Below are positions 49,018 to 56,820 of a DNA stretch of 64,000 nucleotides, in pieces. The DNA comes from Pseudoduganella violaceinigra DSM 15887. Lineage in GTDB: Bacteria > Pseudomonadota > Gammaproteobacteria > Burkholderiales > Burkholderiaceae_D. A program made the position numbers and the translations under genes. Each line of letters begins with the position of its first letter. Position 1 is the stretch's first letter. The stretch covers positions 1 through 64,000 of the forward strand of contig NZ_KE384358.1 in NCBI RefSeq assembly GCF_000425385.1. Reading direction: 5' to 3'. The notes under the pieces are model-generated. The model saw only the letters and a program-made list of their open reading frames with translations. It made no database searches and had not been told where the DNA came from.

Positions 49018-52000
49018 GGGTCCTGCGCATCGCAGGCAAGAACCTTGCCTCGCTGGCCGACGAATTCTCGGTCGACTTCACCGCCCAGCCCCTGTCCGAT
49101 GCCGGTCTGTTCGCCATCAGCGGCCCTACCGGCGCGGGCAAAAGCACCCTGCTCGATGCCCTGTGTCTGGCGCTGTACGACGATACGCCGCGCGTACACA
49201 AGGCCGAAGGCAAGACGCCGGACGTCGGTGATCCGGTCTCCTCGCAGGATCCGCGCACCCTGCTGCGCCGCGGCGCGGCCGAAGGCTGGGCCGAAGTGGA
49301 TTTCGTCGGCAACGACGGGGCATCCTATCGCGCCCGCTGGAAAGTCTGGCGCGCCCGCAGCAAGGCGGCTGGCGCCCTGCAGCCAAGCGCGATGTCGCTG
49401 CAAAAGCTGCCTGGCCTGCAGCCGCTCGGCCACACCAAGACTGAAGTGATGGCGGAAATCGTCGAGCGCATCGGTTTGAGCTTCGACCAGTTCACGCGCG
49501 CCGTACTGCTTGCACAAAACGAGTTCTCCACCTTCCTCAAGGCCAAAGACGACGAACGCGGCACCTTGCTGGAAACACTGACCGGCAGCGGTATCTATAG
49601 CGAGATTTCCAAACGCGCGTTTGAACGCTGGCGCTCCGAAGAACTGGCACTGAAAACGCTCACCGCCGGCCTGGCCAACCAGCAACCGCTGGCGCCGGAG
49701 CAGCGCGCGGAAATCGCCGCCCAATCGGAGGCCGCCGAAGCAGCGCAGGACGCCGCCGCGCAGCGCGTCGCCGCGCTGGAGGCCGACTTGCGCTGGCACC
49801 GGCAAGCCGAACACCTGGCCTTGGCCGTGCAGCAGGCGCGCGACCAAGGCCTGCAGCGGCAGCAGGAAGCCGACGCCGCCGCCCCGCGCCGTACCGTGCT
49901 GGCGCAGCTCGACGCGGTGCAGCCGGCACGTGCCTTGGACGACGAAGTGGTCCGTCTCGCCGCCGAACGCGCGGCGGTGCAGGAGGCCATTTCGCTGGCC
50001 GAGCAGGAAGCCGAACGCACCCGCCTGGCGCTGGAAGTACTGAACAGCGATGCGCAGCAAGCTGGCGCCGCACTGGCGGCAGCGGAGCACGCCCAGCTGG
50101 CGGCCGCTCCGCTATTGGACCAGGCCAAAGCACTCGATACGCGCCTTGAATCGTTGCAGGCGGCCTTCGCCCACGCCGCCCGCGCGCGCGACGCTGCCGT
50201 GCAAGCGGATGCCGCCGCGGCGGCCGCCCTGCGCGCGCACGAAGAGCGCCAGCAGGCGCTCGCCAGCGAGCGGCAAGCTGCGGAGCAATGGCTCGACGCC
50301 CATGCGCATTGGGTGGCACTGGCCCGCGACTGGGCGCGCTGGGACGTTTTGTTCAGCCAGGCCAGCCAGCAGTCCGGGCGCGCCGAACAGCAATCCCAGT
50401 CGCTGGCCAGCGTGCAGCAGGCGGCCGCCCGCCAGCGGCAGGAAGAGGCCCATGCCCGCAGCGGGCTGGATGCGGCCGGCGAACGCTTGCGCCAGGCCGA
50501 GTCGCAGCGCGAGCAGGCTGCCAGGACGGTGGCCGCCATCGACGCCGAAAGCATCGCACAGCAGCGCCAGCGTATCGACCAGCGCCGCGCGCTGCTGGCC
50601 GACGCCAACACCGCATGGCAGGAGCTGGACCAGCTCACACGCCGCCAGCTGGAACACTCGACGCGGATATCGTCCCTGCAAACGGCCCGCGACAGCTCCG
50701 AGGCCGAAGTGGCCGCCACCCGAGAAGCCAACCTGGCGCTGGTGGCCGCCTCGACCCAGGCCGAGCGCTCGTTGAAACTGGCGGAAGCGGCGACCGGCGA
50801 AAGTGTCGAAAAGCTGCGCGCCACGCTGCAGGACGACACGCCCTGCCCGGTGTGCGGTTCGCACGAGCACCCCTATCGCCACGAGGACGGCCCGCTGCAC
50901 GCCATGCTCAAGCAATTACAGGCGGAGGTGCATGACTGCCGCGAAAAGCTGCAGCGCAATATGAAACTGGAAGCGGAACATCAAGCCCGCCTCCAATCCA
51001 GCATTGAGCAATTGGCCGCGCTCGGTGCCGAGCAAAGCGGAACGGCCACGGCGATCGGCGCTGCGAAGACCCGCTGGCACGCGGCATGCGCCACGCTGGG
51101 CCAGTCCGCCATGGCAGCGGATCACGACGTCCCTGCCTGGCTGGCCGGGCACGGGGCCGCGCTGCAAGCCGAATTGCGCGAGATTGAAAACAAGGAGCAG
51201 GCCTACCGCCAGGCGACCCGCAGCCGGGAAGTCGCGCAGACTGCCTGCGACCAGGCTGCCGCCGAATGCAAGCGCCACCAGCAGGCGCTCGCCGCGGCAC
51301 AGACGGCGCTGGCCCAGTCAGGTGCGCAGGAACAGGCACTGGATGAGCAGCGTATCGACACGGCGCTGCAAATCGCCCACCTGCTTGACCAGCTGGACGC
51401 GCCGCTGGGACATGAAGGCTGGCAGGATGAATGGAAGGAAGGTCCGGCCCGCTTCCACGAACAGCGCGCACGCGAAAGCAGGCAATGGCTGGCGCAGCGC
51501 CAGGCGGCCGACGAGCGCGCCGCAGCCATCGCGACGCTTGTGGTCGAGTCGCAGGCGCTCCGCACAGCCAGCGACCGCAGCGCCGCCGACGCACTCGCCG
51601 CGCAGGATACTGCCCGAACGGCGCATGCGGCCCTCGCCAGCGCCACGGCGGAACGCCAGGCGCTGTGGCAAGGCCGCCCGGTGCGCGAGGTGGAAAACGG
51701 TCTTCGCGAGGCGGTCAACGCCGCCCGTTCAGCCTTGCAGGCGCGCCAGGAATCGGCCAGTAAAGCTGCCGAACAGCGCACCAGGGCGGATGAATCGCAT
51801 GCCCAAGCCGTGCAGCGGCTGGCAGCGCTCGATACCGCGGCAGAACGCGCGGCCGCCGGCCTGCAAGCCTGGATCGAGGCCAACCGGGCGGCCGGCATCG
51901 AAAGCGTGGAAGCCCTGCGTGCCCTGCTTGCCCATTCCCCGCAGACCGTGCGCGCCGAACGCGCAGCGCTTCAGGCGATCGACCAGGCGCTCGCCTCCGC

Positions 52001-52745
52001 CAGGGCCGTGCTGGCCGAGCGCGAGGCGCTGCATGCCGGGCATCTCGCCGGCGCGCCGCCCGGCGGGCAGCGAAGCGCGGCCGAACTCGAACAAGCCCTC
52101 GCCGCGCTGCAGGCGGAGCGCAGGCAAGCCTATGAGCTGGCCGCCGCACTCAAGGCGCAACTGGCACAGGATGACGCCTGCCGCAAGCAGGCGGAAGCAA
52201 TCCTGGCCGACATCGCCCGCCAGCAGGAATCGGAACGCCGCTGGGCCCAATTGAGCGAGTTGATCGGATCCGCCGACGGCAAAAAGTTCCGCAACTACGC
52301 CCAGCAATTCACTCTGGACGTGCTGCTTGGCTATGCCAACGCCCACCTGGCGCAACTGGCGCCGCGCTACCAGCTGGAGCGGATCGACCACCCGGCCCAG
52401 CCTTCGCTTGGCCTGCTGGTGCGCGACCTGCACATGGGCGATGAAAAGCGCTCCGTGCATTCGCTGTCGGGCGGCGAGTCCTTCCTGGTATCGCTGGCCA
52501 TGGCGCTCGGCCTGGCCTCGCTGTCGTCCAACCGCGTACGGGTGGAATCGCTGTTCATCGATGAAGGCTTCGGCAGCCTGGATGCGGAAACCCTGCGCGT
52601 CGCCATGGACGCGCTCGATGGTTTGCAGTCGATGGGAAGGAAAGTGGGGGTGATCTCCCACGTGCAGGAGATGACCGAACGGATCGCCACCAGGATCGTG
52701 GTGCAGCCCGCCGCCAACGGCCGCAGCGCCGTCTCAGTCAGCTAG
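49014..52745 (+). CDS. sbcC: Exonuclease subunit SbcC
   Basis: SbcC is the SMC-like ATPase partner of SbcD. The 1243-residue protein has Walker A (GPTGAGKSTLLDAL) at the N-terminus, long Gln/Ala-rich coiled coils, a zinc hook (CPVC near residue 617), and a C-terminal signature (LSGGESFLVSLAMALGLASL) with Walker B (LFIDEGFGSLD). The length fits the family. A small gene on the other strand overlaps its 3' end by 12 bases. Confidence 0.96.
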   Translation: MRVLRIAGKNLASLADEFSVDFTAQPLSDAGLFAISGPTGAGKSTLLDALCLALYDDTPRVHKAEGKTPDVGDPVSSQDPRTLLRRGAAEGWAEVDFVGNDGASYRARWKVWRARSKAAGALQPSAMSLQKLPGLQPLGHTKTEVMAEIVERIGLSFDQFTRAVLLAQNEFSTFLKAKDDERGTLLETLTGSGIYSEISKRAFERWRSEELALKTLTAGLANQQPLAPEQRAEIAAQSEAAEAAQDAAAQRVAALEADLRWHRQAEHLALAVQQARDQGLQRQQEADAAAPRRTVLAQLDAVQPARALDDEVVRLAAERAAVQEAISLAEQEAERTRLALEVLNSDAQQAGAALAAAEHAQLAAAPLLDQAKALDTRLESLQAAFAHAARARDAAVQADAAAAAALRAHEERQQALASERQAAEQWLDAHAHWVALARDWARWDVLFSQASQQSGRAEQQSQSLASVQQAAARQRQEEAHARSGLDAAGERLRQAESQREQAARTVAAIDAESIAQQRQRIDQRRALLADANTAWQELDQLTRRQLEHSTRISSLQTARDSSEAEVAATREANLALVAASTQAERSLKLAEAATGESVEKLRATLQDDTPCPVCGSHEHPYRHEDGPLHAMLKQLQAEVHDCREKLQRNMKLEAEHQARLQSSIEQLAALGAEQSGTATAIGAAKTRWHAACATLGQSAMAADHDVPAWLAGHGAALQAELREIENKEQAYRQATRSREVAQTACDQAAAECKRHQQALAAAQTALAQSGAQEQALDEQRIDTALQIAHLLDQLDAPLGHEGWQDEWKEGPARFHEQRARESRQWLAQRQAADERAAAIATLVVESQALRTASDRSAADALAAQDTARTAHAALASATAERQALWQGRPVREVENGLREAVNAARSALQARQESASKAAEQRTRADESHAQAVQRLAALDTAAERAAAGLQAWIEANRAAGIESVEALRALLAHSPQTVRAERAALQAIDQALASARAVLAEREALHAGHLAGAPPGGQRSAAELEQALAALQAERRQAYELAAALKAQLAQDDACRKQAEAILADIARQQESERRWAQLSELIGSADGKKFRNYAQQFTLDVLLGYANAHLAQLAPRYQLERIDHPAQPSLGLLVRDLHMGDEKRSVHSLSGGESFLVSLAMALGLASLSSNRVRVESLFIDEGFGSLDAETLRVAMDALDGLQSMGRKVGVISHVQEMTERIATRIVVQPAANGRSAVSVS

Positions 52746-52898
52746 GCGCCAGGGGCGCCGCGCCTGCTCGACGCGCACCATTTCCCACCCCAGTTCGCGG
52801 CGGATCTGCTGCGCATCGGGCAAAGGACGGCGTTCGTCCTGGCGCGATTGCAGCCAGTTGCGCACCGCTTCCTTGGTGGGTTGCTTGGTCTGGTCCAT
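52734..52898 (-). CDS. 54-residue protein of unknown function, convergent with sbcC
   Basis: GGAGGTGTACG before an ATG at 52898 is a full consensus ribosome site. The frame reads MDQTKQPTKEAVRNWLQSRQ and continues through RRPLPDAQQIRRELGWEM to an Arg/Trp-rich end (RRPWRLAD). It is basic, with helices at residues 8-20 and 29-45, resembling short DNA-binding or adaptor proteins. The last 12 bases overlap sbcC tail to tail. No family is recognised. Confidence 0.7.
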   Translation of the reverse strand: MDQTKQPTKEAVRNWLQSRQDERRPLPDAQQIRRELGWEMVRVEQARRPWRLAD

Positions 52899-52991
52899 CG
52901 TACACCTCCATCGGCATGACGCTCACCCATTCAACGCTGGACGCAGGCCCCCGTTGACGGCAGAGGCCTAGCAATTTGTTATCATATGTAA

Positions 52992-53489
52992 ATGGGAATC
53001 GGCGCTATCACATCGTCAAGCACGTACGCGCCGCAGGCCAGCGCGCCCGCGCGAAGCGGCACGCGCACGCAATCGGCCCAGCAGGAATACTCGGCCGAAG
53101 ACCAGGCCAAGATCGACAAACTCAAGGCGCGCGACCTGCAGGTGCGCCAGCATGAGCAAGCCCACCTGGCCGTTGCGGGCGGCCTGGCCACCTCGGGCGC
53201 CACGTATACCTACCAGCGCGGCCCGAACGGGGTGAACTATGCCGTAGGCGGCGAAGTCAATATCGACACCTCGCCCGGCAGCACCCCGGAAGAAACCATC
53301 AGCAAGGCACGCCAGATCCAGGCCGCCGCCCTGGCACCGGCCGATCCGTCCGGCCAGGACCGCAGCGTAGCCTCCAGCGCGGCCCAGATGGCGCAGAAAG
53401 CCCAGGCCGAGATATCAGAAAAGCAACGGCAAGTCGCCCTCAGCTACGGCCAATCCGAGAAGCAAGCCACGATCGATATCTTTGCCTGA
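52992..53489 (+). CDS. SprA-like putative metalloprotease
   Basis: The 165-residue protein has RQHEQAHLAVAGGLATSG, with an H-E-x2-H zinc site, then a TYTYQRGPNGVNYAVGGEV strand pair and an Ala/Gln-rich C-terminus. This matches the SprA-related family of putative metalloproteases found in many proteobacteria. The N-terminal 45 residues are low complexity. No clear ribosome site precedes the ATG, and the nearest -10-like TATCAT (52980-52985) would put the transcript start at or next to the ATG. Confidence 0.75.
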   Translation: MGIGAITSSSTYAPQASAPARSGTRTQSAQQEYSAEDQAKIDKLKARDLQVRQHEQAHLAVAGGLATSGATYTYQRGPNGVNYAVGGEVNIDTSPGSTPEETISKARQIQAAALAPADPSGQDRSVASSAAQMAQKAQAEISEKQRQVALSYGQSEKQATIDIFA

Positions 53490-53520
53490 TAAAATCGTCG
53501 TTTTGCCCGGAGTACTGGCT

Positions 53521-53733
53521 ATGTTCCTGAAAGCCCCACGCACCCTGACCTTCAAGTGCGTCAAATGCGCCAAAGCGGTTAAAGTTTCCCTGCAGAAAAC
53601 TTCTGCCTGCTCCCACATCACGCCTTACTATGGGGTCTGCGCCTGCGGCGAAGTGAAACTGCACGCCACCGGCGCCCCGGAAGCCGTCAAGTCCTACCTG
53701 GAATCGAACGGATTGTGGACTCATCATCATTGA
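53521..53733 (+). CDS. Small zinc-ribbon-like protein
   Basis: The 70-residue protein has CVKCAKAVKV, SACSH and VCACGEV, giving two cysteine pairs and an extra Cys and His that could bind one zinc. A charged C-terminal helix and a WTHHH end follow. GGAG lies ten bases before the ATG at 53521; a longer frame starting at 53482 overlaps the previous gene and lacks a ribosome site. The family is not recognised. Confidence 0.65.
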   Translation: MFLKAPRTLTFKCVKCAKAVKVSLQKTSACSHITPYYGVCACGEVKLHATGAPEAVKSYLESNGLWTHHH

Positions 53734-53796
53734 TAATCCTCAAGATTTTCGAAAATCTGCCGTAGCAGGGGGTAGTGCCCTTAAAGGTCTCTTATC

Positions 53797-54759
53797 ATGA
53801 ACCCCTTGAATTCCATTGGCCCCCGCCAGTACCAGAACACTTCGCTGTCGCCGGCCCTGCAGCAGCCGGACGGCAAGGCGACGCACGCCAACGCGGTGAA
53901 GGATGTGAATTCCGGCAGCGCCGTCTCGCTGTCCAGCAATGCGGTCGACCTGCAAAAGCGCGTCGACCAGCTGGGCAACCGAACCGTCGACATGGCGCAG
54001 AACCTGATCGGCAGCTTCGCGAAAAGCCTGCTGGGCGATAACGCCAAAGGCGCGAAGATCGCCTTCGATTCCGTCGAACTGGAGTCGAATGCCAGTTTCG
54101 CTGCGGGCGCCCTGCATGCCGAGGGCGCCGATGGCGTCACCGACGCCCTCGGGTTCAGCCTGAGCGAAAATTCCCACTTCCTCGGCAAAGGCACAATCAC
54201 CACGGCCGATGGCCGCAAGCTGAGCTTTGAAGTGGAAATCCAGTATGAAGCCCGCGCAACCGCCGCCGCCGCATCCAGCGTGCCGGCGCGCCGCCAGGAC
54301 CAGTTCGACAAGAACCCGGCTATGCCGCTGCCGGAAGTGGAATTCCCCGACATCGACTTCCCGGGCAGCCTGGCCGACCTGTTCCGCCTGATGGACCGCA
54401 ATATCAGCGCCACCGTCCAACAGGAAGACGGGCAAGGCAAGGACAGCGATGCCGGCAACCTGACCATGCGCCTGCTCAAGCTGGTCGACGCCGAATCGCC
54501 GCTGGACGCCGCCTTGCCGGCCAACGCCAGCGACAAAGCGAAAGCCTACGGACGCCTGCAAACCGAGCCTGGCCAGGCAGCGGACCTGGCGCACGCCGCC
54601 AACGCCGCCCGCAAGGCGCTGCGCAACGGCCCGCTGGAACCGCCAGACACCCCAGCCGAGCCAGTCCCGGCCGACCCCGCGACGACGCCAGCCCCAACGC
54701 CAGGCCCAACGCCGGCCCCGGCAAGCGCCCAGGACACCAAGGAGCCGCCAGCCGCATAA
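53797..54759 (+). CDS. Protein of unknown function with a Pro-rich tail
   Basis: The 320-residue protein has a Ser/Asn-rich N-terminus (VSLSSNAVDLQKRVDQLGNRTVDMAQNLIG), a beta-rich centre (about 85-150: FDSVELESNASFAAG, GFSLSENSHFLGKGTIT, RKLSFEVEIQYEA) and a C-terminal 45 residues of repeated Pro and Thr (ATTPAPTPGPTPAPA). No signal peptide is visible. The helix-then-strand layout recalls proteins of the flagellar or hook-length type, but no motif confirms this. Confidence 0.6.
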   Translation: MNPLNSIGPRQYQNTSLSPALQQPDGKATHANAVKDVNSGSAVSLSSNAVDLQKRVDQLGNRTVDMAQNLIGSFAKSLLGDNAKGAKIAFDSVELESNASFAAGALHAEGADGVTDALGFSLSENSHFLGKGTITTADGRKLSFEVEIQYEARATAAAASSVPARRQDQFDKNPAMPLPEVEFPDIDFPGSLADLFRLMDRNISATVQQEDGQGKDSDAGNLTMRLLKLVDAESPLDAALPANASDKAKAYGRLQTEPGQAADLAHAANAARKALRNGPLEPPDTPAEPVPADPATTPAPTPGPTPAPASAQDTKEPPAA

Positions 54760-54789
54760 GCCCGCGTATAATGACAGGCTCCTAAAAAG

Positions 54790-54858
54790 AAATTCGGGGT
54801 CAGCTCTGGCAAAAGGACATTGTGTTCCGCACGAAACGCCAAAGCTGATCCCGAATTT
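54790..54858. repeat. Palindromic element (REP/MITE-like) before a methyltransferase gene
   Basis: AAATTCGGGGTCAGCTCTGGC and a reverse-complement arm with two differences flank a 27-base loop. Left-end bases AAATTCGGGGTCAG are shared with the large element at 30771, and both have a GGACA just inside. It fills the gap between two plus-strand genes. Confidence 0.85.
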
Positions 54859-54881
54859 CGTCGTTTACACCCGGGCTATCA

Positions 54882-56033
54882 ATGCAAGAAATCCACTGGA
54901 CTGAACAAGGCGAGCCGCGCTCCGCGCGCTGGCATTCCGAAGCTGGCAACCCGCCGCCCAAGCGCGTGCAGGTCGCCGATGACACCATGAACGCCGACGT
55001 CGCCTACCGCCTGGCCTGCGAAGGCACAGCCCTGCTCTGGCGCGGCGACTTCCAGAACGCGCGCCAACTGCTGCAGGCGCTGGCCCGGCGCGCCGACCAC
55101 AAGAAGTCCAAAGGCGGCAAGGGGCGCAAAGTCGCCGCCGCAAAAGCGCCCGCCAACGCCACCGAAGCGTTCCACTTGCACCGCCAAGCCCAATCGCAGC
55201 GCGCCCGCACCCTGGCCATGCTGCTGATCCCCTTCGACCCGGGCTACCGCATTCCCCTGCGCCGCGCGCCCGACGTGGCGCTGGCCTGCAATGAAGCATA
55301 TGGCCGCGGCGAAGATGCCTTCGTGATTTCCCTGCGCGAATTGCAAGGCCTGATCGGCGCGCACGAATGGCGCAAGGCCGGCGTGCCCGTCCCCGCGCTG
55401 GGCGACCGCATTCATCCGCACTACGGCGTGTTCTCGCCGGTGCGCGGCGAATATGTGCAGCTGGTAGCCGATACGCCGCTGCCGAAAGGCGCCGCGGAAC
55501 TGGCCTTCGATATCGGCGCCGGCACCGGCGTACTTTCGGCAGTGCTGGCCAGGCGCGGCGTCAAACGCGTGGTCGCCACCGATATGGACCGGCGCGCCCT
55601 CAGTTGTGCGCGCGACAACTTGTCGCGCCTGCTGCTGGACGGCCAGGTGGAATTGCTGGAGGCGGACTTGTTCCCGCCCGGCCAAGCCCCCCTGGTGGTC
55701 TGCAACCCGCCCTGGGTACCGGCCCGCCCCAATTCCTCGGTCGAACACGCCGTCTACGACCCGGACAGCCGCATGCTGCGCGGCTTCCTCTCCGGCCTGA
55801 AAGCCCACCTGGCTCCGGGCGGCGAAGGCTGGCTGATCCTGTCCGACCTGGCCGAGCACCTGGGCCTGCGCCCACGCGCTGAACTGGAAGGCTGGATCGC
55901 CGCCGCCGGATTGAACATACTGGGCCGCCTGGATGCCCGCCCCGTCCATCCAAAAGCCAGCGACCCGGACGATCCCCTGCATGCCGCCCGTTCAGCGGAG
56001 CTCACTTCCCTGTGGCGTTTAGGGGCCGCATAA
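54882..56033 (+). CDS. Class I SAM-dependent methyltransferase, PrmC-like
   Basis: The 383-residue protein has a C-terminal Rossmann methyltransferase domain with the SAM loop FDIGAGTGVLSAVLA, an acidic ribose-binding VVATDMDRRALSCAR and the NPPW catalytic motif (VVCNPPWVPARP). The NPPW/NPPY motif is typical of enzymes that methylate Gln or Asn side chains or adenine N6. The N-terminal 150 residues are unusual and include a Lys/Gly-rich linker. The substrate is not predictable. Confidence 0.8.
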   Translation: MQEIHWTEQGEPRSARWHSEAGNPPPKRVQVADDTMNADVAYRLACEGTALLWRGDFQNARQLLQALARRADHKKSKGGKGRKVAAAKAPANATEAFHLHRQAQSQRARTLAMLLIPFDPGYRIPLRRAPDVALACNEAYGRGEDAFVISLRELQGLIGAHEWRKAGVPVPALGDRIHPHYGVFSPVRGEYVQLVADTPLPKGAAELAFDIGAGTGVLSAVLARRGVKRVVATDMDRRALSCARDNLSRLLLDGQVELLEADLFPPGQAPLVVCNPPWVPARPNSSVEHAVYDPDSRMLRGFLSGLKAHLAPGGEGWLILSDLAEHLGLRPRAELEGWIAAAGLNILGRLDARPVHPKASDPDDPLHAARSAELTSLWRLGAA

Positions 56034-56040
56034 ATCGACC

Positions 56041-56069
56041 TTGCGGAACCGGGATGGGCGAGCTATAAT
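56041..56069 (+). promoter_or_regulatory. Sigma-70 promoter of the initiator tRNA
   Basis: TTGCGG and a perfect TATAAT are 17 bases apart and end 12 bases before the tRNA. GCCTCA follows the -10 box, as a GC-rich discriminator typical of stringently controlled stable RNA promoters. Confidence 0.9.
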
Positions 56070-56081
56070 GCTTGCCTCAGA

Positions 56082-56158
56082 CGCGGGGTGGAGCAGTCTG
56101 GCAGCTCGTCGGGCTCATAACCCGAAGGTCACAGGTTCAAATCCTGTCCCCGCAACCA
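56082..56158 (+). tRNA. Initiator tRNA-Met (fMet, CAT)
   Basis: A 77-base tRNA with the initiator features: an unpaired C at position 1 opposite A72, three consecutive G-C pairs in the anticodon stem (CGGGCTCATAACCCG), anticodon CAT and encoded CCA. Confidence 0.97.
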
Positions 56159-56166
56159 AATTCCGG

Positions 56167-56196
56167 AAAAGCCGTTGCCTTTGCAGCGGCTTTTTT
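56167..56196 (+). terminator. Terminator of the initiator tRNA
   Basis: AAAAGCCGTTGC pairs with GCAGCGGCTTTT (one G-T pair) around CTTT, followed by six T. It starts nine bases after the tRNA CCA. Confidence 0.88.
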
Positions 56197-56213
56197 CATT
56201 TCCAGGTGCGCCG

Positions 56214-56774
56214 ATGCAGACACCATCATGCTTACGCTCGCTAGCGGCACTGCCCTTCCTGGCCGCCTGTGCGGCGCCGCCCAATTCTCCCGACGCCCTT
56301 GCGCAAAAGCTGAACGCCGACATCCTGGCCAGCAGCAGCGCCACCCTGGCATTGGAAAAGTGGTGCGCCGACCATGCGATGGCACCGGATCCCAACATTG
56401 TGGCGCGCCTGGTGCGCGGCGGCGCACAAGCCCCCAGCGCCGAAACGCTGGCCCGCCTGGGCGTCACCAACGCGTCCGAGATCAAATACCGCCGCGTGCA
56501 GCTGTATTGCGGCACCCACCTGTTCTCGGAAGCGGACAACTGGTACGTCCCCAGCCGCCTGACGCCCGCCATGAACCGCCTGCTCGACGAAACCGATACC
56601 CCGTTCGGCAAAGTCGTCCAACCGCTGGCGCCCTATCGCCGCACCTTTGCCAGCCGGATGCTAAAGTCGCCGGTCGCACTGTTCGAACATAGCGCGGTTC
56701 TGTACACCGCCGCCCATCAGCCCATCGCCGAAGTGCGCGAAACCTACCAGCGCGGCACACTCGCCTTTTTGTAA
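56214..56774 (+). CDS. Lipoprotein with a chorismate-lyase-like domain
   Basis: The 186-residue protein begins with a lipoprotein signal (PFLAACAA), so it is probably lipid-anchored. The C-terminal part (VQLYCGTHLFSEADNWYVPSR..., then LLDETDTPFGKVVQPL and AVLYTAAHQPIAEVRETY) resembles the UbiC/UTRA-like fold of chorismate lyase relatives. An active cytoplasmic lyase is unlikely given the export signal. The start at 56214 is preferred over the frame start at 56175, which lies inside the terminator stem. Confidence 0.65.
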   Translation: MQTPSCLRSLAALPFLAACAAPPNSPDALAQKLNADILASSSATLALEKWCADHAMAPDPNIVARLVRGGAQAPSAETLARLGVTNASEIKYRRVQLYCGTHLFSEADNWYVPSRLTPAMNRLLDETDTPFGKVVQPLAPYRRTFASRMLKSPVALFEHSAVLYTAAHQPIAEVRETYQRGTLAFL

Positions 56775-56820
56775 TCGAACTGTCACAATTGCACGCTGAA
56801 TGAACCGCAAGGAGTAGCGC

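Noticed and set aside
52738-52974. 78-codon minus-strand frame
   Set aside because: A different frame from 52898 has the full ribosome site and a more protein-like translation.
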